Positions 47,229-58,525 of a stretch of DNA of 64,000 nt are shown here, piece by piece. The DNA comes from Endocalyx cinctus (Eukaryota; Ascomycota; Sordariomycetes; Amphisphaeriales; Apiosporaceae). Below the pieces are notes generated by a model. That model did not search any database. It was not told where the DNA came from and saw nothing but the letters and a program-made list of their open reading frames with translations. Position 1 is the stretch's first letter; each line of letters begins with the position of its first letter. A program made the translations under genes and the position numbers. Location of the stretch: positions 868,001-932,000 of the forward strand of contig BCKC01000003.1 of the NCBI GenBank assembly GCA_001600455.1, in the 5' to 3' direction.

Positions 47229-48047
47229 AAAAGCCTCGAAGACGATGAATTTCCTTTATTAGACGGTTACATTTATCATCGGTGGTCTTCTGAATCATTC
47301 GGTAAGTTTACTATCCTACTAATCGCCCCCTAATTTGTAAATCAGATCGTAATACACATAGTACAGGTAAGTCTGATTCAGGAATCGACGACCATATATC
47401 CTTCGCTGGCGTTGGCGTTCTAGGTAGGTGTTTTATGCTATATAGAATTATTATTAAAAAAAAAAAAAAAAAAAAGCAAGTTCACTTCCTAATGTGTTTG
47501 ATTTTCTTTATCTACTAATTAGCTATTTTATAAGAGATCAAAGTAGGTTGAATAATACTAATTATCTTGGTAACCTTATACGAGACGTATACGCATTTTT
47601 AACTCCTAAGGGTGATGCCGGCAGAGTAGCCTTTCTATTAACACTTGGTATGAAAATGAGATATCAAGCCAGTAGAAAATAGACATATGACCGTTAATCA
47701 CACCATGAGCTTGACTGTAGTAGCCTATACTAATTAAGAGTGACCAAGATACGAGTGAAAGGTGGACAGAGTGGTTGATCAGAACAAAGACAACACCAAA
47801 CCTAGCCATGGTAACGTAACACAAAGAAACTTCTTTGGACAAAGGCCTGCTTTTCAAATCAAGGCTTTTATTAAGCAAGACTGCCACGAGAGTGATAGAC
47901 AAAATATAAATTTGAAATAAGAAGCTGTGGAAATTCGTTATGTTGAATATTACCAAACAAGATAATAATTATAATATGAAAGTTTACATTTATTAACCAA
48001 GCAACAATAATAGTCTATAGATCTAAGCTCCTCACCCGTCTCATTTC
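47229..48047. other. Intergenic between convergent genes
   Basis: AT-rich 3' flanks with an A18-19 run near 47457-47475. A hydrophobic minus-strand frame at 47606-47956 has no domain and is not called. Confidence 0.5.
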
Positions 48048-50417
48048 TCAAACACTTCCTTTCGGATAATATACCGCGGTACCATTCTCGAGCTTATAAC
48101 CAATCATGATGAAATCCTTAAATATAGCGCTGCCGTTCTTCGCAAAGTTTATCTGATCCGACGTGCACGTGTCGAGCATATCCCAGAAGTAGCACTCCTG
48201 GGGGTGCGGTGTAGGGAATTCGTTCTTGACGCCTCGGATATTCGCCGGCCCCTTGGTCGCCACTACCGTTGCATTTTTGCCGCCTCCCGCCGTGGGTATA
48301 GTACCCGTCGCGACGTCCTTGTTGAACATGACGCGCCGGAAGATTTCGTACGCCGTCTCGGGTTGGAAATACGGGACTTCGAAAGAAAGAGAAAAAAAGA
48401 AATTAGTTAATTACGCATAAAAAGGAGGATCGAGTACGTGTCTGTGTCTTACCTTCGTGTCCGGCGTTAAAGACTCGAGTAAACGAGAGATTGCCGTACT
48501 GACGCACAAGCCCACCCACGTACCCGTCGCTGCCGACGTGGAGGTCCGCGTACCCGGCGTCGTGGAATTGGGTGGATATTTTGGATTTAATAGCCAAGCT
48601 CACGGCTTCGCCTCCGAGCCCTGCGGTAGACTGTTAGTCAAAATCTTTTCCTCACGTACGCTGTATTCTGCTTTCATGGATTGCAGGAGTGAAAACTTAC
48701 AATTGCACGCGAAATCCCGGTCTCCGTACATGAGAGCGACCTTCACGCCGCGGTCTAGCAACTCTCCGAGAATGGCGAGGTTACGACCTAGGACGAAATC
48801 TCCGACCGAGGAAAATGCTATTTGGGGCGGTTCGTGTCAGTATGATGATAACCGAAATGAGTTGGATAGCCGTGAGTTGGTTAGTTACGCACTGTTATTA
48901 ACGGCGTCGCCGAACCCGGTGAAGTTCACCGGCACGCCGAGTGCGTCCTGCACGGATTTCTGGTTCAGATAACCGGCTGCGTATTTTGGCGTGAATGAAT
49001 TGGGGAAGCGCGAAGTTACGTCGAAGGGGTCGATCTAGTTACCCGAGACGTATATGGTTAATTCACGGTTATTTTTATTTTTATTGTTTTCACGCTGGGA
49101 AAGGGGAAAGGGGTTTATTAACTCACGCCACTATTTTCAAACGCACGGTTCATGGTGCCAAAGCACAGATCATAAGCATCTTTGCACTTCTTATTCACCT
49201 CGGCAACATTACCCAGATTTTCGGGATCCTTCTCGGCCGCGAGCGACCTACACGAGTTGATGGCAGCTTCGCAGTCGGGCCAGGCGGCCACGGCCGCCAG
49301 GTACTCGGCCTCGGTGATGGGCGGTTTGTGGTCGGCGCTGACGTACGTGTTGTTGTACGCCATCTCCGGGAAGAAGGGCATCTGGGTGGAGATGTCGATG
49401 CAGCCGTTCACGAGACCGACGGCGTCGAGACGGAGCGGTATCGCCGAAGAAAGACAAGACGAAGAAGTATTACTTGCGATCTTTCGGTTCTGGGATTCGA
49501 AATAGTCGGAGAAGGTAGGCACGTAGTGACCGCCGTAGGATTCGCCCCAGATGGAGAATTTGTGGTCTTTAGGCGTGTAGAAAGGAAATCTAAAGACGGA
49601 GATTAGGGCTCGCAATGAAAATTAAGCAGAGATTGGTCCAAAGGGGAAGAAAAAGAAGAAGAANAAAAAAAAAAAAAAAAACATACTCTTGCATCCAAGT
49701 CTGCATAAAATACCAGGCCGCCTGAGCCGCGACCGTCGTCGTTTTCGGCGCGTGACTCGGATCCTGCGAAGCGAAGACGCCGTGCAAGGTGTGATCGCTC
49801 AAGTCCCCGGTCCCGTTCCGGGGCGTGACCTTGAACGGGGAAGCGACCTCGTCGATCGTCCCGTTGATCCGCGAATCGTACGAAAACCCGACCTGGACGG
49901 GCTGGTCGATATACAGCACGTTGACGTCGTTATTCCACGACCACGGGTTCGGCGCCGTGTCCCTCGAGTTCGGCGATACCGTGCACGGGCCGTTTTCGCC
50001 CACGGCCGCGCGGACCGAGGGGCTTCCGGGCCCGCCCTGGAGCCATAGGGTTAAGGGGGCGTCGGCGGGGGCGCCGTTGCGGGCTTCGAAGAACCAGAAG
50101 AAGGTGTGGATGTCGTAGTCGCGACCCTCGGCCTGGTTCGCGGGTAGGTTGACGTATCCCGAGTAGGACTTGACGCCTTGGGTGGTTTCGCAGATGTGCG
50201 TCTTTTTTTTTTATGAAAAAAGCTATTTTTTAGTTATTTATCTCTGTACCGGATGTGTTAAGATTTTTTTTACCTCTTTAAATGAAAGTGATATATTTGG
50301 ATTGAAAAGTGAGTTGATTGTTGTCACGCCTTCGGCTTGGGGAGGGAGGGCGGCAGATAGAGCCGAGGTGATGAAGACACTACCGAGGAGACATTTTCTC
50401 AAGAAGAACGACGTCAT
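48048..50417 (-). CDS. Secreted serine carboxypeptidase (peptidase S10)
   Basis: Seven exons (50417-50274, 50201-49687, 49589-49127, 49034-48893, 48817-48701, 48620-48453, 48376-48048) encode 625 residues. A signal peptide covers about residues 1-22. The catalytic triad is complete: Ser237 in [11 protein letters not shown], Asp456 in [10 protein letters not shown] and His515 in [27 protein letters not shown] and [11 protein letters not shown] mark the N-terminal core; the oxyanion loop reads GGPGSPS instead of the usual GGPGCSS. Such enzymes remove C-terminal residues from peptides in the vacuole or outside the cell; the signal peptide without visible vacuolar signal suggests secretion. All six introns rejoin in frame. 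An ambiguous base lies in intron 2 (49664) inside an A run, so coding sequence is unaffected. Confidence 0.93.
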
Positions 50418-51874
50418 AACTAATAAGATGAAATTCGACGATTGAGCGTTACTTGTGCTTAAACGAAAGAAAGAAAATAAAATAAGATTCTATGTGTTGT
50501 GAATTGCTAATAATCTATGTATCCATCATCTTCATACTTGCCGGAACTGCCTGCTGTTATATAGGAAAACTGATCCATCGATATACTCATTGTGGTTATC
50601 TTCAAACCTCATCTACATAGACTAAGCCTTATTTTAGGCTACGTATAAATGGCATCGCTACTTTCTTAACAGCCACATCGGTAGTTATAAATAGACGTAA
50701 TGTTTTTCTCATCTTTCAAAGGGCATTGGCTAGTTCGGACTTTTGCATTAGGGATGGTTAAAATATGTCCTTGATTAATTCCCGTAGCTCGAAACTCCGG
50801 GAACCTTCATTTGATCCCATCAGCCTCCGTCCGGGGTACAACGTGGTTCGAAGCGAGTTTTACATGGATGCAAATCATGACCAACTTGATATTATGTCGT
50901 GAGGTGTTAGGAAAGCCGAGTTTCATTGAGACGATACCCCCTCAGGAAACGAATGGCACCAGAGCTGCAGCAACATAGGATCACGCATTTTCTGTGTTCT
51001 CGCTTTTGATAATTGGACAATTTATCACTCTTCCACGTATTTTCTTAACGGCTTGGCACGAGTAATGAAGAAGACTTTGTGTATGACTAAACATCTTCTT
51101 AACTTTATATTGATAGCCCAGGGGCTGAGGGCTGCTCTATCATCTTCTAACCTAGTGCTTACACTACTTGATGTCGCGTAGGCAGACAGCACAGCTGACA
51201 ATTAGGTTTTGAGGCTGTACGGCTACAAGCCTCCGGGGTACATGCGGATCGCGCAGTAAGCTATATGTACTGATATATAGATATAGCTGGAAAAAGGAGC
51301 CGAGTCCGAGTGAACCAATGAAATACTTGAAAAGATATCTTAGTTATCTGATTTAGGTTAACCATCTTCTTTTCCGACTCGGCCGATTAAGATGCCGTGA
51401 TTGCATGAGACCCACAGTGCCGGAACGATCTGATCGGATTCTAGAAATAATATTCGAGGGGAGGTTAATTGGCCAAAGATAATTGCAAAAAAATATATTA
51501 TAATCAGAATAAATGGAACATGAAGAGGAAATTATCTCCTAGAAGATTTAAAATAGCTTTTTGAAATGATAATATGATCTTAATTATGCATATTTTACTG
51601 TGTATACACAGGTATATATCACTATTCCTTCAATAGCAAGGTGACTTGGTGGGTCTATCGTCATATCACACAAAAAAATTTCTTCGCAATTTCCACTATT
51701 CCATAGTTGATAAACTTCTGAACGTAGCGAAAAAGTTTTCTCTCTTTTTCTCATTCATTTAACGTCTCCGTTAACGGAGAAACCGTGTGACTCGCACGAG
51801 CATATGCCAGTCCGTGGTGGACCTGATGGGTCTCTAATCTGTCTTCATTATTACTTTTAAGGCCGTAAGCTATC
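50418..51874. other. Intergenic, carboxypeptidase promoter side
   Basis: AT-rich, no gene seen. The right end is the 5' flank of the tRNA gene. The open frame at 51751-51954 (minus) is an artefact of the tRNA region. Confidence 0.5.
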
Positions 51875-51946
51875 AGCTTTTTGGCGCAGGGGAAGCGCGC
51901 CGGGCTCATAACCCGGAGGTCTCTGGATCGAAACCAGAAAAAGCTA
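51875..51946 (+). tRNA. tRNA-iMet: Initiator tRNA-Met (CAU)
   Basis: A 72-nt cloverleaf: acceptor stem AGCTTTT/AAAAGCT, D arm GCGCAGGGGAAGCGC, anticodon stem CCGGG/CCCGG around CTCATAA, and T arm CTGG-ATCGAAA-CCAG. The T loop begins with A rather than T, and three G:C pairs close the anticodon stem; together these are hallmarks of eukaryotic initiator tRNA. There is no intron. An internal B box is present, and a T7 run at 51960-51966 serves as Pol III terminator. Confidence 0.95.
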
Positions 51947-52272
51947 TTCAACATCTTTATTTTTTTCTCTCTTTTTCTTACTTTCTAACTTTTTTCTCTC
52001 GGTGATTCAACGTGAGAGCTTCGGCGAAGAGGCAGAATTTCCCATGATGCCTTTAGCATTGAGGATGATTTGTTCTTTTCTTAGTACTTTTATTGATACA
52101 GGTACCTTTGAATTTATTTACATTGAGTTTATATTAATTATATGCGATAGATTATTCCTTAAGTACATATTATGACACAACTTTTTAATAAATAATCACC
52201 ACGACGAATTTTAACTATAATCAGAAATATGCAAAAAAAAAATATAACCAAATAATGCACCATTCTTTTAGC
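51947..52272. other. Intergenic after tRNA
   Basis: It contains the T-run terminator and pyrimidine-rich sequence, then the 3' flank of the transporter gene. Nothing else is seen. Confidence 0.5.
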
Positions 52273-54154
52273 TTATGAGCCCCGAGCCTGGCGCCTCCTG
52301 ATCCAATAGAACCCCAGCCCCACAATCCACAGCGCGATCAGGACAACGGCAAGGGTCGGCGCAAAGATAGCGCCCCGGACGACGACGAACCCGCTCACGA
52401 GCGCGAACACGATCGGCACCAGGACGAACGGCTTATACGGACGACGCAGGCCGGGCTCCCTGAACCGCAAGACGATGGCGCCGAGGACGGTGAGGAAGAA
52501 GAAGGAGTACTCGCCCAGCCCGTTGAAGGTGAGCAGGGCCCGGAAGTTTCCGAGCAGGATGTAGAGGGCCGAGAGGGTCGACGATAGGATGATCGCGTTG
52601 ATCGGAGCGTCGGATTTCGCCTTGACTTCTTCTTCTTCTTCTCGATGAGGCGATGCGTCGTTCGTACCGGTACCTTCGTCTGATGCGTCGGAAGATTGAA
52701 GCCTAGGCTTGATACCGACTCGTCCAAGGTAGGAAAATGGCTCCGGGAGCCAATTCATCTTGGCGGCCGCGACCGCCATTCGACCGGCGACGAATGAGTT
52801 GCCGAGGAGTGACCCAGCGACGACTAGACAGATAAGGATGGCGGCTAAAATACCGAACCCACGGCCTAAGAGGCGGGTAATTGCGGTCTACCAAATTATA
52901 GCCAGTTAGTATTCGTCTTATTATTCGGGGGTCAGGCCAGATCAGTCAAGTACTTACCACGGCAATACTGTCCGTGGTGGAGACGACATCCCAAGGTAAA
53001 AGGATGTAATAAGCCGCATTCGCCGCGATAAAACATAGAATTATGGTCGGAACCGCCGTGTTGATGGCCAGAGGGAGCTGACGAGCCGGAGCTGATAGTT
53101 CGGCGGTGATGTAGATTGCCTATTAAGGAGTTTAGATAAACAAGACTCAAAAAATGAATGTATTGGCATTCAAAATTTAGAAAGAACTGTGATTCTGTTT
53201 TTCTTACCTTATCCCATCCAGAATACGCCCAAAGAGCTCCATAAAGGGCGGTGGAGTAATGACCGAGCAGTTCCCAATCGCTCAACCCCTCCCAGCGCGT
53301 CTCGCTCCCGTCCACGTCGACGCTCGTCCTCGTACCGAACCAAGGTTTCGTAAACCAGTCTCGGCCGCCGACGTCCTCTCGTTCGGGGTCGGCCGTCTGG
53401 ATCCCGACGACGACGATCCCGGCAAGGACGACGCCGGCGATGGTCGCGAACTTGGCGACGACGAAGAACCCGTTCAGGCGCGTGCTCGCCTTCGTGCTGA
53501 TCGAGTTGGCCACGCTGACGGCCGCGAGGACGACGATCGACAGGAGCTTGTGCCCGATCCGCCCGGCTTCGCCCGTCGTCCCGGCCGCCGAGTAGATGCT
53601 CTCGACGAAGACGATGCTGAGGATCGCCTGCGTCGCGGGCATCACGGCCACGACCCAGGTCCAGGCCGCGAGGAATCCGAAGGCGTCGCCGAAGATGTAT
53701 CGGAGGTACGGTTGGACTCCGCCTTTTTTTTTTTTTTTTTTTAATAAGTTTCATACGATAATAAGATTATATGCACGTAAAAAAAAAAAAACTTACCTTC
53801 TCCGGGGATGGCCGTCCCCAATTCGGTCATGGTACTAGCTCCGGTCCACGCGAGCACGCCCCCGATAAGCCACACGATCAGCGCGGCCCCGGGCGATGGG
53901 ACGTTGGTGTCGATGGATCCCGGGGAGGTGAAGATGCCGCTTCCGATGACGATGCTGATGACGATAGCGAAGGCTTCGGCCGTGCCGAGATTTTTCGTGA
54001 AGCTTCCACCGCCGCCGCTACCGCTACCGTTTTCCATCTCGGATTGATTGGCTGGCGGTGGCTCCTGCGGCGGCTCAGCTGCGGCATCGTTTCCCGAGTT
54101 TCCTCTCTGCCCCTCGAGGAGGGGCCTCGTAACTCCGTCGTCCGTCTCCGACAT
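52273..54154 (-). CDS. APC-superfamily amino-acid transporter (LAT/MUP1-like)
   Basis: Four exons (54154-53797, 53722-53208, 53119-52958, 52887-52273) encode 549 residues. A hydrophilic, Gly/Ser-rich N-tail of about 55 residues precedes the first helix. IVIGSGIFTSPG is the unwound substrate-binding stretch of helix 1 in the APC fold. GVLAWTGASTMTELGTAIPG, GVQPYLRYIFGDAFGFLAAW and ALWAYSGWDK fit the L-type subgroup, which includes yeast methionine permease Mup1. About twelve hydrophobic segments are visible, with a Glu-rich cytosolic loop (HREEEEEVKAK) before the last four. The start is the ATG at 54154; the upstream frame offers only GTG. Introns of 74, 88 and 70 nt restore membrane segments without frame breaks. 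The protein would import amino acids across the plasma membrane; substrate is unknown. Confidence 0.9.
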
Positions 54155-54718
54155 TTCTTTTTTCACTCTTCTCTTCTAAACTTTGAAAAAGAAGCTTGTT
54201 TATTTCGACGGGGAGAAAAAGAAGGAGCCGAAGAGAAATAATTACGTATTTTGGAAAGTGGAATTGAAGTTAAAGCGGATCACGATCACGTCAACCACTG
54301 GTTCGTGGGGTACCTTAGTTTTTCCGGATCCATGGATATTGGTGGTGTGGGTCTTCTATCGAATATACAATTAATGAAATTTATACGTGTATCGGGTCAT
54401 GAGGAAGCCCCTATTATGGGGGCCTGCTTATGTAAAAGAATTTACCCCTATTCATCTTTGCTTTTTTTTTTTTTTTTTTTTAAAAAAAAAACGAATCGTA
54501 TTATATGATACGTCAATATGTATCTGCGAGGTCTTCTTATTAACATTTTAGGAATTTTTGTGATAGTTTGAATGTAGTGCATATTTATAGTATAGTCCTG
54601 TCCTCCGCAGGCCCAACGAGAAGACTAGACCTCCGTCCTTTATGCCTGTTTAAGCCCGTAAGCAGACAGCCCGACCAGTCAAGTCACGTATAATGAACGG
54701 GTTCCCGGTAATATCCCC
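54155..54718. other. Intergenic, transporter promoter side
   Basis: It contains a T20-like run joined to an A run near 54461-54490 (a self-complementary stretch) and no supported gene. Confidence 0.5.
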
Positions 54719-55073
54719 TCACTTTAGCTCCCCCTCCTTATCCAGGTGAACGCCACGCTTATTCGTTTCATTAGTGAGGCCGCTGCAGTCGAGACAGTTC
54801 GTACAATTGGTGCAATTGGTGCACGACGTGCAGTTGGAGCAGTTATCGAGGTTTTTCGAATCGACGCAGTTGGAGGTGTTAATACAGCTTGCGCAATTTT
54901 GGCCTGCAGAAAAAAGGAAATAAAGGTTTATTAGCATTTTGAATGTCAAGATCATGCATATATCCTCGTTGAGAAGGAAATGCTTTGGGGATTTCCATAC
55001 AGTTTGTGCAACTGTCGCAATTTTTGCAGTTGGTGCAGTTGGTGCAATTCTTGTTTCCGTCCTTGTCCGCCAT
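54719..55073 (-). CDS. Small cysteine-triplet-repeat protein
   Basis: Two exons (55073-55001 and 54903-54719) encode 85 residues. From residue 10 to 64, cysteine falls on every third position (10, 13, 16, 19, 22, 25, 28, 31, 37, 46, 49, 52, 55, 58, 61, 64): 16 cysteines, mostly as Asn-Cys-Thr triplets. The three vacant register positions are Thr34, Ser40 and Leu43. The 97-nt intron splits a cysteine codon (T/GC) and its removal keeps the register exactly, which strongly supports both the splice sites and the gene. No signal peptide is seen, so it should be cytosolic or nuclear. The tail ETNKRGVHLDKEGELK is charged. Such spacing could bind several metal ions, like a metallothionein, or form a narrow helix; neither is shown. 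I do not recognise the family. Confidence 0.75.
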
Positions 55074-56513
55074 GATTGCGTTATTTTCAATTTTGTTTTA
55101 CGAGGAGAGGAGTAACTGAGCCTGTGTTTTGGACATGAATTCGATGATACAAAAGATCGTGTAGATTCAAGTATTGGACGGTGGAATATAAGTACTATAT
55201 ATACTCAAGTAACTACGGTATGTTACTCATTTGACTTTAATATTGAATTATGCCTACTTCTATTTTTTATTGGCTGGACATGTCGTCGTGTCTATTTTGA
55301 TGAATGTTATACGTCATTGCTTGCGATATGGTTGCGTAGAGAACTAGGCAGAAGGATTAACAGGGACATAATGGAGTCCAAAGTGAATCATGCTTGTGGA
55401 ATAATTGAGCGACATAATTTCTTTTCTGTAACATCATGTGCGATAATACAGCAGTACAGTGATGTCAGGCAAAAGAACAAGGAACGTCTCCCTACCTGAA
55501 TGTGAGCTAAGCCCATATATCTGTGATCTGTGTAATAACTGGTATGACAGGAGCAATTGCTCCTCTTGCAGCTTTTTCCTATCACAGTTCCTAATATGTA
55601 ACATCCCGAGGTCGTTCTTTTGATTGATTGGCTGAAAATAACTATGTATATCTTCATTCCAGTTACGTGTCAAGCAAGGCAGCAGTAATTTATAGCTTGT
55701 GGGAATGCATGACATCAAGATAAGGAATTGCACCCCAAATACTAGTCCTAAAAAGAATGATGACCGGGCAGAGAGAAGTGATATTATAATAACGACGACC
55801 GAAGTCGAGCATTATGAACGTAGCCATTTATTCCATTTCTCTATCTCTCTTTTTAACCCAATATCGAAGTCTCGGAGGACACGTTTTATATAATTAGTAT
55901 GGATTTGTCATATCGTAATCTTATTAGCGATAGAAATGAAACCAAACTAAAGGAGGGTATAATTACAAGAATCACGTCAACTGAATATAGTGTCATTCTT
56001 ATCAGATTTTCACATCGCAGCACCCTTAACATCGAAGAATCAAGCAGCACGGCCAAATTTGATCAGGTCCATATAAGCACTTGATTGAGTCCTATTATAT
56101 TCTATGTGAATCCTTTTTTTTTTTTTCTCTTTTGCCACTAACACACCGGCGACTGCTTAGTAAGTTCCCTTAGCAGTATTGAATGTAAGAACATCCATAC
56201 TTAAGGGGAGACAGGGTTTTCTTCAAACGGGTGTATCAACCTGAAATGTTAGTGTGACTGATACCAAACGTAAGGGTAGTATATTAATTACTTACGGTGA
56301 CTCTCTCCGATTGGTGCGACCATAAACTGATAACCATTACCACCGTAAAATTTTGCTCGGTTTCGAACGGAGAATACCCTCCTTTGAAGATTCTTCGTTG
56401 GACTCCAAATACTTCGAGTGACAGTAAGAAAAGCAACTTCCCGAAGACATTGTCTCCACTTGAGAAGGCGGAAAGTATATACCCAGTATTAACTCAGTCA
56501 TTAACCGAGCGCT
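55074..56513. other. Intergenic, 1.4 kb
   Basis: AT-rich, with short open frames (55317-55499, 55699-55893, 55899-56084) that show no motif. No RNA gene was recognised. Confidence 0.5.
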
Positions 56514-58525
56514 TCACAAACGTCCAGCTCGCATGAACCTGAACCACATTCTCCACAGGGACCTCTCCCCCAACTGCGCCCGGCTCGACTCCAACTCCAT
56601 GGAAACCTCGAGCATATCCAGAGCGCTGTCTCGGCCATAGGCACGTCTCTCCTCCAAGATGACGCTGTTCTGGAGCCAATCCTCCTGCACCTGGCGGAGG
56701 AACTGGCGCTGGCGAGGGTCGTCGAAGAGGTACCGACAACCCCGGACCCATTCGTTCCAAGTCGACACCGTCGCGACCGCGCGCTCCATCTCCCCGTCGT
56801 CGTGGCCGTCCCGGTACACGTCTTCGTTCATGCAGCGACGAAAGAACTCCATAAACTCTCTGATCTGCTCGCGACGGGACGCCCGCACCGGACGGCGCGG
56901 CGGCGGTACTCGGGGTGGAAGGTCTTGGCTACTAGCGGCTGCGGCCGCCGCGGTCTGAGCGATGTAATCCTGCACGGCGTCGTTATCTCCTGACGCGTCC
57001 GCGGGATAATCGGGTTGCGAAAAGGAATCGGGATCCGTGTTCGGTACGGGCGGGAGGGGAAGTTGCTGAGGCGCGCCTTCTCTGTGGTTTCCGATTCGGC
57101 GTAGGAGAGGGCTCGAAAGAAGACCTCGGCGGCGGGGGGGCTGACTACGGCGACGAGAGGGCTGGTTGCGGCGACGGGCGAGACGCTCTTGGTGCTGGGC
57201 CATGTCGTGGTATCGTCGGGCTAGGTCTCGACGGCCGTGCTGAGCCCAGTGATCCGCTAAGAGGCGGTAGTTCTCCGGCGTTGGATCTAGGATGTTATTA
57301 TCGCGGCTCGAAGTACCGGGGTGGCCGGGGTGGCCGGGGTGGCCCGGAAGGGTGGACAGAGCAGCGGAGTTTCCGTTTCGGCTTATATCATCTGGCTCAT
57401 CGAAGGGAATGATTCCAATGTGAGCTATGCGGGAACGGGTGTTCAATAAGGAGTTCTCCGACAGAACATCCTGAGCTGGAAGATCAATTTCTGACTGGAT
57501 ATCATTGGTATTGGTGGGAATAGTCTCGCCGTAGCGGGGTCTTGAGGTTGGGAGAGGGGTCCGACCGCTGGAGAGTGGCTGTTTCAGTCCGTAAGATCCT
57601 ACTTAGCGTTTTATTAGATTAGATTATTTGAGAGAAAGGTCATTGTTATGTGTTGATCATATGTTAACTTACCTTGCGTGTCTTTATACTGCACCGGTGT
57701 CGGTGTATAGTGAACCTCTGGATTAATATTCTCCTGAAAACCATCATCAATTTCCATACTCTCATTGTCATCGCCATCAGGACTTTCATGGCTAAGACTT
57801 TCATTGTCAGAATCTTCGTAGATAGTAATTGCACCGTTAGAATCTTTTCCATCAGAACCGTACGACTTAGGTTTGCTCATGGGCTCTCTCACGAGCCCTC
57901 GATTAGTAAGAGCTGAAATAGAAGGATGCGGGGGACCAGACGGACGGCCTTTCTTCCGAACCCTGAAACCCTCATTGACACGACTAGAGCGAGCACTGTG
58001 GCTTTGAGATCGGCGCTGGCTAGGCTGTCTGACGCGAGATCGCATGTCTGACCAGTCCAAATCTTTACCGGAAAGATTATGTCGGCTGTCGTATTTCTCG
58101 GCACTATGACAGTATCGACAGGTAGTCATGGCGCATTTGACGCATTTCTGCATGACCGTCGTGTTGCGCTTGTTGCACTGGTCGCACTTTGCATTGCGCG
58201 TCGACACCTTGATGAACTCGTTATGTCCATCGTTAAGGTAGAAGAGGCTTTTTGCTGCAGGTTCCGGAAGATCAGCAGCCTTAGTGCCACAGCCAGTATT
58301 ATTATTTACATCTCCATCTTCTCCTTTAGCTACAATGTTTCTATTGGCGCTATTGTCAACATTGTTTACTTGGGGGGTAGTCGTAGAGGAATGAGGTTGA
58401 TCCTGGGCGATATTCGTGGTACGGGACTCTTCGTCATGATGGGGAGGAGGCTGGCTCTCAACAATGTTCGTGGTAGTACCACCAACATGCTGATTGTTGT
58501 CTTTGCTTTGATCAATTTGATCCAT
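56514..58525 (-). CDS. Unknown protein with Cys6 zinc-knuckle-like motif and Arg-rich region
   Basis: Two exons (58525-57673 and 57598-56514) encode 645 residues. The intron is 74 nt; GT/AG ends and continuous frame join YKDTQ to GSYGLKQPLSSG. Residues 1-90 are polar and Asn/Thr-rich. A C-x2-C-x10-C-x2-C-x4-C-x2-C motif spans C114-C139, followed by HSAEKYDSRH, and could hold two zinc ions. A basic Ser/Arg segment (RVRQPSQRRSQSHSARSSR) and an acidic Ser/Asp stretch follow. Exon 2 has helical DHWAQHGRRDLARRYHDMAQ, an Arg-rich tract with polyproline, and a C-terminal helical, Trp-containing domain of about 125 residues ending FRFMRAGRL. The protein is probably nuclear from its basic tracts. No family is recognised, and the function is unknown. 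Confidence 0.75.

Noticed and set aside
47606..47956. Hydrophobic 116-codon minus-strand frame
   Set aside because: Lies in AT-rich 3' flank where random frames become hydrophobic; no motif or promoter context.
49664..49664. Ambiguous base N suggesting a frameshift in the carboxypeptidase
   Set aside because: It is inside intron 2 in an A run; the exons on both sides join in frame.
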